Positions 1-11,600 of a DNA stretch of 64,000 bases are shown here, in pieces. The notes under the pieces are model-generated. The model was given only the letters and a program-made list of their open reading frames with translations, was not told the DNA's origin and did no database searches. How positions within the stretch are numbered: position 1 is the first letter of the stretch; every line of letters begins with the position of its first letter. The stretch covers positions 73,132,435-73,196,434 of the forward strand of contig JACSVZ010000014.1 in the NCBI GenBank assembly GCA_014706295.1, given 5' to 3'. The position numbers were made by a program, and so were the translations under genes. This DNA is from Lycocorax pyrrhopterus obiensis (Eukaryota; Chordata; Aves; Passeriformes; Paradisaeidae).

Positions 1-1031
1 AATTCATCCCGGTCAGTCTTCTGGAACTGCTAGCTATTTTAATCGCCTCCACCCTGCTGCCCAAAGGATTTGCAGCTGTGTTTCAAACAAAATAGTCCAC
101 GCTCACTCTTGTTGGCCCAGCAGTAGTGAATTGCAAGTGTGGTACCTTTTGTTTTACCTGAGCATCTGCAGCACCACTTGTTGAGAGTCCCCGGAGTCTC
201 TGCTCCAGACTGAACAAACTTCCGCACAACAAACAGGAAATACTCCCACGAGCCTGCCCTAATGTAAGGTGTTCCTCAGCACTTCCACATGGACGGTACA
301 TGGCAGCAAACCAGCTGAACTACAGGAGGCTGCACCCAGCCATGGAAAACACCAACAAGTTTTGCTCGTGGCTTCAGTTCTGATGTGTATTTTACCACAC
401 TGACACAAAGGGAATTGACTCTCTGCACCACTAAACCAGTCCGTGGATATATTTCACAGGGTGGGAAAAGACGATCAGCTTTTTCCATTTTTTTCAGCTC
501 CTCATGCCCTCTGACTCTGGTATCTAAAAGCAAGACACTTCAGTCCTGCCATCTTAGGCTCCCTCATTGTCAAACGCAGCAGAATTGGCACTTCCAGAAG
601 ATTATTAATCTCATCCTAAAATAAGGACTTAACATGGGTCGGGGGAATTATCCAGTGGCTCTAGAGGCAGGCTGGGGTGACTATAATCCGGGCACAGGGT
701 CAAAATTCCTAGGCATCAAAAGTGAAGTAAGATGAATCCCATGCCTTGGTGTGTGGTGCTGTTATTGGTGCCGGGTGTGAGAGCTCAGCTCAGAGCAATG
801 TAACACCAGAAATTAAACTCACTCCCCACTAGAGGGAACACAAGCAGAAAGACTACAAATATAGCCCTTAATGCCCTTGGACAGGGAAAGTGCTGGTTTC
901 CATTTTGTGTTCCACGTCAGGAACAAGTGTAAACTGTGCATGGAAGGTGACCATCTTTCCTTGGCACAGAAGGGCAAAACCTCCCCCGAACCTACCCATG
1001 GGAGGCATCTGGCTTAAATCTATGGCATCAC
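1..1031 (-). other. ATP6AP1L: ATP6AP1L terminal intron (partial)
   Basis: This lies downstream of exon 6. None of the six frames encodes the expected membrane helix and tail, so I read it as intron. No repeat or RNA gene is recognised. Confidence 0.5.
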
Positions 1032-1275
1032 CTGGAAGTCAATGAAAGTGACCTCCCAGAGCTGGGAGAGGTCGTTTGCAGAGCTGGGGACCAGCAGGGC
1101 ATCGTATCTCTGCAGGCTGCTGACATGCTCGCAGTGGAAGGAGTAACTGGCCGGCGCGTGGATCCCCGTGACGTTGAACGTCGCCTGCACGGAGTGGTTG
1201 TACAGGAGCTGCAGCCTGTGCAAGCTGAACCAGTTCTGGACAGACAGCTGGTAGTAGCTGGTGGTTAACAAGAGC
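1032..1275 (-). CDS. ATP6AP1L: ATP6AP1L exon 6: C-terminal part of the Ac45 luminal domain
   Basis: After the acceptor CATCTCCAG the exon reads LLLTTSYYQLSVQNWFSLHR, then NHS and NVT sequons, then YSFHCEHVSSLQRYDALLVP and VTFIDFQ. It matches Ac45 YSFHCEYVSSL and LQDFQ and ends in phase 0 at CAG|GTGATG. The family's membrane-anchor exon should follow; nothing like it (SYASDC, WMGLL, hydrophobic helix) is found between 1 and 1031. Confidence 0.95.
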
Positions 1276-4200
1276 CTGGAGATGCCGTGTTGGCAGAGAG
1301 GCGAGTAAGAAAATGAGTCAAGAGGATTGCAGCGGTGAAACTGATGCCCTGAACAACCTTAGGACACTCGCTGGCATGGCCAGTGTGTATCAGAATGAGC
1401 TCCTGGTCCTCCCATGGAGTCTGGAAAGTGAGTGACAGCCTTCCATGGAGGAGCAGAGCCCTGGAACAGCTGCCCAGGGAGGGCCTGGAGTGTCCCTCTC
1501 TGGAGACACCCCGAGCCCAGCTGGACACGCTCCTGTGCCACTGCTCCAGGGGACCCTGCCTGGGCAGGGGGTTGGGCTGGGTGAGCTCCAGAGGTCCCTT
1601 CCAGCCCCAGATAACCCTGGGATTCTGTGATTTGAGGTTGTTCTTTGTGGCAGATGAAGGAGTTTGCTGTTGTCATAAAAAGCAGGAAGAATATGAGGGG
1701 ATTTTGCCTAATTAGTGGGGAAAATAGGAATGCAACTCTGATATTGTACTTCCACTAGGGGTATGGAAAGTCACTCATCAAGAAATGCTGTGTTCTTCTA
1801 TCACCGAGAAGCAAACATAAAGTAGGTCACAGTACGAGGCCCAGTCTGTAGTTAATCAGCAAGGCTTAGCTAAAATCTCAGACATGGGGACATTCTACGC
1901 AATAGACATGAACCAAACTTTTCCAGGGGTGGAAAAGTCAATGTAGACGAAGAAATGCCTTAATAAAACAAGGCAGGTGACAAGCAGACATGTTGAGTGC
2001 AGGTGTTTCAATTATACAAGGGCTTCTCTCACATTATTTTTGCTTAAACAAATTCTCTTTAGTTCCCCAAGCAACTGTGTAACAATGTACAGTAATGTTA
2101 TTACCTGGTAAGGGTTTTATTATATAAACTTACCTGATAACAAGTCCCTTTAGATTGCCAATGTCACCAAACTTCAGGGAAAGTCTAGGTCAAAAAGCAA
2201 GTAACATCAGAATAGGAAAGAAATTCAGAAATCTTCAGAGAGAAGAGCAGCACAAAAGATTCAGCTCGGTTTTACATGGAATTTTTTGCTCAGCCTACCC
2301 TTAAAGTCAGTGTGGAAAAAACCTGAAAGGATTAAATATTCCTCCAGTGAAATACACCTGCTCACCTGCTAATTGGAATGAGGCCCAGACTACCTAGAAA
2401 GAATAGAAATTCATGTTTAACTTCCAACACAACTCAATCCCACTGCTTCCCACCTCAGCTGATAATTAGGCTCAGTGGATGTCTGCTCTCCTTCTCAAGC
2501 CATGACATCTCAGTCAAGCATTGCCCCTGCCTGTCATCAGAAAGTGTAAACAGATACCTTGTCCTCATCTGTGTAAATGTCAGAGCATAAAGGAAAGCTG
2601 ATGGAAGAGTTCAGGTTTCCACATTCCTTCTTTACAGCCACACACACGCCCTGGCTCTGAGGCAGGTCCGAAAAGCTTACCTGCAACAGCCTTGGGCACC
2701 TGAGCTTTAATAAAGTGAAATCCCTATCAGGTTAATTAATGTAATACAAGATTAAGTGCAATATATTCTTATTGCTTAGAAATAATGTTTTGCCTTTTAA
2801 AACCTGCATGGAGACTCTCATTGTTCACGTAAGACATAAACAAAATATTGTGAACACATGCCGATTCTGACTTCCTAAATTAAAGGGGAAGAACAGTTTC
2901 AAAAACAAAAACAACCCAAAACAAATCCCAAATCCCAAAACAAACCTAAACAAAAACCAAAACCAAAACAAACAAAAACCCAAACAAACAAAAACAAAAC
3001 AAACAAGCAAACAAAAAACCAACCAAACGAAATCACACCAAACAATTTCATAGGTCATCTACTCTTCTGGGGTAACACTGGTCCCATACGACAGGACACC
3101 AAATCCAGACAATCCTTTGCTTTATTACAATGGGAAATCAGAGATGGTTGAGGATTAGACGCAGGCAAACGTGGCATTCAACTAAAAAAATAATGCAGCT
3201 TGGATTATTATATCTGATACCATTCTCTGTGCTTTGAAACCCCTAGTTTTGCCTTAGTATATTTTCTATTAGGTTATGATAATTTTTAATCAGACTAAGA
3301 TTATTTTCAAATCGTAGGCCAGAAGAGAGGCAGGAATGTTTGTCATTACATTTTATTTTTAACTATTTTTAACTAATTTTATTTTTATTTTTAGAGAATG
3401 GAATATTTTTATTCCATTCTCTATCTCTGCCTGTCGAAACAGTGCTGGGTTAGTTCCCATGCTGATAATGTATTCTTCAAACTGCCTTGTTGACTACTAT
3501 GATGCTATAGGCAAAAATCCTGAGTTCTTCCTCAATTTCACTTTCAGTTTTCTAGGAACCTCACCAGAATGTCTGTGCACCTCGCGCTGTACAACCAGAA
3601 AGAGGTAACACCTACTTTTCTGTGAAAACATATTCATATGTACAGGTGAATTGTATAGAAGATAAGTGAAACTGCTGGGAGTGGTCATGTTATTTTTGTT
3701 GCTGTGCGTGTCATTACAGATTTAAACTCCCTTTACGGGCTAGACTCAGTGCTCATGTTCAATTAGGAAACTCCCTCCTGATTTTAGGCCTCCCACAATG
3801 GAATCTGGTGTGAGCCATGAACCAGCACACTGCATGGGGGGAGAGGAGCCATCAGGCACATGGCAAAGGAAATAAACTACCACCTGGCTTCCTAGAACAG
3901 CCAGGGAGCCGGAGGATTTTGGATGCAGTGTGGTTAATATTTGTCTCTCACTCAGGGTGAGAAGAATAAAAAGCAAAATTTTGCTGAATGCTTCTCACTC
4001 AGGGTGAGAAACACCTAGCAAAGCTTCTAAATGCTGTTCACACTGAAGAAATTAGTGACAGGCTGGTGTGCAGAGGTCAGGTTTTGTGCAGACCTGTGAT
4101 GAACTCACTCTTTGTGTCCAGCACCTCATGGATCTCAGCCTGGGATTTGGGGTGACCACCCAAACACAGCCCTGCACCCTGTGCAGCACTGCTGGCACAC

Positions 4201-5643
4201 ACCCCAGGATAATGAAGGGATAATCAGTCATGCACAGCACCTAAGCCCCACATTCAGCACAGGATACACTCTCCAACCCCACGAGCAGCTGTGTAAAAGA
4301 GCTGGAGACTGAACAGACCAACAGCTTCAGCCCCACGGGCACTGGGAGCAAAGCAGGCTGCTAAGGAGGGACCACACCACTGCAACAACTGAGTGTGTGC
4401 ACCCACGAAAGGCTGGGTTCACCTACACAGCCCCTGCTGCCTGCTGTGGCAGGACACTGTCAGAAAGAGCCTGGGGCTCTGCAAGGCCTGCTGTCCCATT
4501 TGCACTGCCCACAGTGGTTATCTGGCCCCGGTTCCACCGGCAGAGCAGGATTCCCCTTACACGGCACTGTCCTCGCTGCAGTTTGAGTCCCCCACGTCCA
4601 CGGTCGCCCGGACACCAAAGGTCTTCTCTGTCAAATCCAGCTGGGAGTGGTTTTCAAACCTGATGGTGATCCTCTTGGCCCAGAACAGGATGCAGGGGGT
4701 GCCGTTGATGGTGACGTTCAGGGGGCTGTAGTGCCTGTGGGGGAAGGGCCTCCAGGCTGCTCTTTCCCACTGTCCTCCCCCACTCAAGTTGTAGCTGACA
4801 ACCTGAGGGACCACACAAGAGATTTCTATCAGAAGACGTGATTTCAGGAGTTACCATCTCCCCAGAACACGTGAGGCTGGCACTGGTAGCCAGCCCTGGG
4901 CTGAGGAAGCAGAGGGATATCTGGCTGTATCCCCTTCCCACCTCGGGGACAGCACCTCACAGAGCATCCAGCACAGCACAGAAGGGCTGGGGCAAAGCAA
5001 GAACCCACAGGGTGCTCCCCCCAGCAGAACACTCTCTAGGACTGCTCTAAGAATTGCTTCAGCATACTGGAAAGGACTCAGGTTGTGCAAGGACACAGCC
5101 CACCATGCTGGAAGCACACTGGGCAGCTGTCCAGCTGAGAGAAATGTCCAAGAGAAATGTCCACCTACCTGCAGGCAGCTTGGCTCACCATGGCTTTAAA
5201 ACCAGGGAAATACCTTCTGCAGAAGGGGATGGATCAATATGGATCCCTGCTTTTACAAAATCAGCTGCAAGGCTAAAACCCAGGGACTGCATCTTCCAGG
5301 TCATCTGCAGACACCAGGAAACTGCTATCCCTTATAAGCCAAATTTCATGGCAAAAAGACAATTTGGCTGTCAGGCAAGACAATTTGACTTAGGGCTCAG
5401 AAAGAACTAAAGAATTTAACTGCCATTCTCAGATTTCACACTCAAATTTCCAGTCACCACCTCTGTCCCACTCGAGCAGGATAACACACACCACACCTGC
5501 ATGACTGTTTTTAGCACGTCATATGATTGCTAGTTCACCTCAAAACAGGAGAGGTTTTCTGAGTCCCAGTCATAAGCAGCATCTTACCAGGCTCCAGAAG
5601 GGACACAGTTAAGCCCCAAGGTTTTGTCTTGCCTTAAAGAGAG

Positions 5644-5687
<44 letters not shown>

Positions 5688-8600
5688 GTTCAGATTAGCA
5701 AATCATAACTCTCAGCTCAGACCCTGACAGATCCCTTTTGATACCGGACCTTACATATGGCACAAGGATGTTTGAGGATTAAAATTAATAACTACTGACA
5801 GCAACAAGCTGAAAGCAAGGCAAGTTCATGCTCAGGAAATGTGCTGAGTGGCTGCGACTGCATTTATATAAACGACAAGGCTGTCTGCTCAGAGGCTCAT
5901 ACGAGGGAGATTTAGTCAACACGCTACTTATATTGGTAAGCTTCTTTTGGTAAGGAAACGTTTTATGCTCAGTTTTTGACAAGACCTAAAGCCTGGTCTC
6001 AGGAAACAACTCCCACTAAAAATCAGGTGTTTTGCTGCAGCTCTTCCTTCAGTACCAGCTGGTGGAAGCACAAGACTGGTCACAGCAGTGAAATGCCATT
6101 GTACAGCATATGGATATAAGGATTTTGTCCTTTCAGAAAGATCCTGTGCCCAAAGCCGTGGTCAGCCAGCACCAGCAACAGCACCTGAGGTGCCACCTCA
6201 GCCCTCAGAAAAGCAGAGAATATTTTGTACAGGTGTTGAGGCAGAACTGTACCACAATGCTTTTAGATGGGTTTGTTGGCTGCGTCTTGTAAACACAGTA
6301 AAACCAATTAAATTCAGCAATGTAAGCTGCAGGATCTAAACGTGCTGTGAAAGAGCTTCACAGATCCAGTCCTCCAGGCATCACCTGTGCAATTGCCACT
6401 CGATTGATGTTGAGCTTTGTCTTCACGCCACCATTGTAACGCTGCCCTGCACAAGAAGGAGTGTTATTTCATTATTAGCATATTATAAACACCTAATCAG
6501 TTATAAAAATTTTGCACATTCTTATGCAAACAGTAATTACCGCTGCACGAAATGTGTATGTCAGAATTACTGATTTTACCTTGGAAATCACTCGACTTGC
6601 AGCAAATACTGCCTTCAATACATGTATTTCCTAATTTGCCTTCCTTGTTCACCAAAGTTTCTATTCTTCTCACTGGACACCTTGTCACCCTCGCTGCGAG
6701 GAACTCCAGTTCCCCAAAGTCACAGGATTCGGTCTATATCTGTATTTATTCATCTCAAACACAACAAAAGCTGCTTTTTTCTTCATACAGCAAATTCATC
6801 AAAGGGTCTGTGCTGAATTGCCCGCCAAAAGTGTGATAACTCTGCTGGGAACGTCTCTCCCTGCACTGCCAGAGACAGGAAGCTGTGACAAATACCCTGA
6901 CATCCCAGGAGATCCCACCCCTCCTGCTCGCCAGGAGAGTGAAGGTTCACAAACACAGATCGTTTCATGGACACTCTCACAGCTCCGTCCTTCAAACATT
7001 TAACCCTGTTTTCGTTTGGTTAAAAAAAGTGAATGCTTTTTCCTTCCACATTCTCACTGCATCTCAGCGTTGGACAGTAATTTTATTTTTTTAACAGGCA
7101 AATCCTTTAAAGGATTTTTACCCTTTAAAGGGTATTTTTTAAAGAGAGTTATGCCTTAACAAAATATGTGACAGAAGAGTCACCAATGCCAAGAGAAGGA
7201 ACATCTGGGAATGAAATCTTCTACAGCCACACTAATAGAACCAGCACCCAGGGATTCAGCCCACTAAAATCCTTACCATTTCTCTGGAGAGAATCTTGAT
7301 CTGAAAACTCATGTGAACTAGGAGAGAGGAGAAAAAGATTTATTCTGCTGCGTCTGGATTTAAAGTCTGCAGTAATTTCAGTGCGGAAAGCTCCTGTTGC
7401 TGCTTCACTCCAGAAAACATTCCAAGGGTAACTCCGGTCCTTGACTGGCGAATGCCACGGGAACAGGGCAAATTATCCCAAAGCAGCGGTACTCAGGCTA
7501 ATAATGTCTCATTTTCAGAGATCATTCAGGCGAACCAGCCCTGACAGGCACGTCCATGTCCTTATCACGCTGACAAAAGGCTTCACCACCCCTCCTGTCC
7601 CATGCCACGGGATGTCAGTTTTGGGTTAGGGACAGAGCCAGCTCCAGGGCACAGGCAGGGGAACCAAGGAGGGCGCTGCACCACCCTCATTCCCTAGTGA
7701 GGATCAGAAGCAAGACGATGGATTTAGAGCAAAAGCAGGGGGTTGGCGTGCCTTAAGCACAGATTTACACCGTGTGATGACAGCTCCTGGACGGTTCCAG
7801 GCAATAACAAACCCCATGCAAGGCAGGGCTCAGGTGAAGAACATCTGGAGTGACAACTGATGAAATTGTCAGCATTTGATTTCCTTCTCAGGCAGAAGTC
7901 TTCAGCTAGTGTCAGCACAATCTGCTTTCCTGAGCTACAGACTCAAGCCGAGTGGATTCACAAACAACACCACCTAAAGATCAAAGTCCAAGACACCAGG
8001 ACTCGCTGAGGACCAGACTCCTCTCCATGAGTCACATGAACACTTTCCTTTCCACACCACAGCAGCTTCCTTGGGACCTGCACCCCCTGTCAGGGGATTG
8101 ATTTGCTCTTGTGAGCACCAAACCTGCATACCCTGCCCTGCTTGTGCCTGTCGGTGCCTTCCAGAGCTGCTTCACCTCCCCCTGAGCATGGAAATACACT
8201 TCCACCTTCTTCCCCTGCCCCACTTCTTACCACCCTTCCAAACCACCACAGCAGAAAAATTTGTGGAAATATTTACACCAAGGCTGGCATATAAATATCA
8301 GGAATTAGAGCAGCTTTCAGTATTTATGTGCAAATTTCACTATAAGGTATTGGAATTGCAAAGTCCTGGGGAGTGTTTGGACAGCAGGGTGAACCCTCCC
8401 CCCGGGGGGTTCTGGGCAGGGGAATCTGTGTAAGGAGTGATCCGAACCTAATTCCCATCACAGCATCCTCAAGGGCAGATAAACACGAGTCCAAGAAACA
8501 GCCTAGAGCCCACCCTGCTTGCTGCCAAGCTGAAAGAACTTTATAAGGATCTTACCTTCAGAAAAGTTCGGCTTTGTTTAAAATTCATCTGGCAGTTTTA

Positions 8601-11600
8601 TTTACATACGGAGAGACCAAATTTGTCCTCAGCTACAGCTCTGAAACCCCAGTGGCTTCAAGAAGCACTCTCAGAGTGGGCCCTCCTTTTTCCCACTGTT
8701 TTTTGGGTGTCAGGATCAGTGCTGGCCTGAGGTCTCCAAGGGGCTTGAGGCTGCTCATGCCAACAGCAAACAGCCTTCACACATGGGTGAAAGTATCCAG
8801 ATTTTGACACACAGGTATCAAAAGACGTGGCTACAATGGACCAAACCTTGTTTTCTTGCTCAAACAAAACTTTCTCTAAGGCTGTTTTACAGTTAGGAAC
8901 ATGGGTCTTGTAATTTGATGCAGTTTTTTTTGTCTTTTCTACTTCTTCATGACAGATTGTGCCTTCAGGCTGAAAAAGGCCAATTTGGGGGCATTTTTTT
9001 CATGATGATAGCTATAAAACCAAGGCACGCGGAAAAGAAATGAATGTAAATTATTTAGTTATTCTGACTTTGGTTATACTTAGTTGCACCTATTTATCTA
9101 TCAAGTTATGCTTATTTATACTTTTATCTCCTCTCCATATGCATAATCAAGCACTCATAGCTGGTTACTCCAGCTTGGAAATCACCAGGCTGTGCTACTC
9201 ACACTACAACACTGGGGTTGGAAGAATGGTGTAAAATTGTGCGATTCATTTCATTCCCTGACAGGTTTTTATGCTGTTCTGGGAAGAGGAAAGGTTAATT
9301 CTGTATGTGTGACTGTCCATTAAGAAAAATGAATCCTGGCTCCTGCACACCCCATGAAGGCACAGCCACTCTGGAAGAGATGTCACGTCTCTGCTTTCAG
9401 CACGAAGATCCTCAAACAGGGATGAATGTGCACAGGTGATGAAATATTCACATTTCCATGAGGAATGCAGAGCAGGGAGTGACCCGGGAGCCACCACGAC
9501 GCCCCACAGCACCGCGAACACGCTCAGCCCTGTGTCAGGCACCTGAGGGAGGTGCCTCTAGCCAGGCCCTCCAGCTAATTACTCCGCAAATTAGCAGTGC
9601 TGGCTGCCTCCTCTCCTCCTGCACAAGGCATGCTGTCCCATCAGGAAGGGAAATCCATCTCCCCACGTCGCGGTGGCACAGCCAGGCTGTCGCCGGCACG
9701 AGGGGACGATCACATCCCGGTTTCGGGGCAGGCATGAGTGGATGTTGATGTCGTCAGCTCTGTCATCTGCTCTGACACTCAGCCCTGAAGTGCCACGGGG
9801 GTGTGATCTGTGACAGGGACCCGTGGCTGTCCACAGCCACCCTGCTGCCAAAACAGCAGCTTTTGCACCCAAAAGGCGAGCTGGGGGATCCCAGTGCCCC
9901 GGCATCCTCAGTTGGAGCATGTTCCATGGAAACGAAAGTATGGAAAGTAAAAAAGCTGGAAAATAACTGCAAGTTAAAAAAATACATATTCCCTTTTGAT
10001 TATAAAAAATGGTAATTACCTGTGTAAGAGAAAAGGAACTAGCTAGCACTGAGCATTCTCCAGAGCAAAGACCTTTCAGCACATTGAGTTAGAGACCAGC
10101 CTTTTAAATTCATCACCCTTTTATCAGCCTCTCTTACCCTGAAATTTCAAAGTCATTTGATCACAGAGGGTGTATGTTTTGATGACTGATATTTTCTCTT
10201 ACCACTTGGTAAACAACTCTCCCAGATACACCCAGGCATGTATGGTGTATGTTGAATTCACCATTCTAAGTATGTTAGGAACCCACATGAAATTGGATTA
10301 GCCCTAATACAAAGCACTGGAATGACTAATCACCATGTAAAACCCAATTAAATAAGATTATAAGTATAAAGAAGTGTAAATTCCCTCTTATCAGATGACT
10401 TTATCCATCTACATAAGATAACTGAGTCTGGCCTGTTTGTCTGCAAAAGTTGATGAAGACTCTTGAGGACTTCCATGTAAACAGAGTTTTCTCCATCAGA
10501 TGAGCCACATTAATAATCCTGGCACTCAGCAGCGTTGAGGGTGGAGGCCACAGGCAGTTTTCATGCCATGTCCACACTTCTCTTCTTTATATTACTGCTC
10601 TGGTGCACTGCACCAGATGGGAAAATGCACTCTACATCTACAGAAACAGTATTTCTGTTACTTCAGAGTCGTCTCCCCAAGGCTGATAATCTCCAGCTGC
10701 AGAATTCCTCACTGGCTGCTGAGCTGGTTTCAGTTCATTTATGAAATATTTAACTGGACAATAATGGGTGGCCTCTCAAATGCACTAAAAATAAAGTTAT
10801 GAAATAAAGGTGAGGAGCACCTGGGGGCAATGCACTGCCTGTTGTCCTAGGGACACTCAGCATAAGGAATTTCAGTGAAGTTATTAACACTATAAATGTG
10901 TATGTTTAGAGAGACCAGATTCAGGGAAAGAGCTGTTTCCTGCTAAGAAACATCCTAACAAAAAACATCATTGACTTTTAAATGCCTCTACGTAAGTTCT
11001 AGCAATAAGAAATATCTACAAAACCCACAACTTTTTAGGTTTTCAAATATTTGATTTGACACAGGGAGACAGATTTCCATAAATATTTTACAATGCACTG
11101 ATTGCTGGGGTTTGATTTGCAAATTAATGGATGTCCAAAAAGGTCTGGATCAGAACAAGAAGATACTCGAGCTTCCATTTTTAATACAAAAAAGGGAAAT
11201 CAAACTGATAGTACTTCTAGAAAATTAACACTGTGCAGGCAGAATCCCACTCCCATTGAGGCAAAATTCCCATTTAATTCACTGGCATCAAGATAATGAC
11301 TTCATCTGTTAATATTTATTGCAATAAAGTTCAGGTAATGCTCTGCTGCTTGCTCTCTGTCAGATTTTGGTCTGATTGGAGAAAAAAAAAAGAAAAAGTT
11401 GAATTATACTAAGAAGAGCAGTAAGAAATCTGAGAGCTGGCAGAGGAGAGCAGCAAGTAAGCTATTTAATGAAAACATATTGTACTATTTATCAGTAACT
11501 GGCTACCAAATCTCCTAATACAAGCTTAAGTAAATCACCACATGTCCTTCTTGCCTTAAATGCACAGATTTTACTGGCAGCTGCGACCATCAGCGTGTTT

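Noticed and set aside
5575..5650. ATP6AP1L exon at the donor-like CCTG|GTAAGAT near 5589 (minus strand)
   Set aside because: No convincing acceptor or protein similarity, and the flanking exons already join in phase without it.
6570..6690. Extra ATP6AP1L exon ending at the donor CCAAG|GTAAAA near 6580 (minus strand)
   Set aside because: The frame is open but has no Ac45 similarity, and inserting it breaks the phase that joins exons 2 and 3 perfectly.
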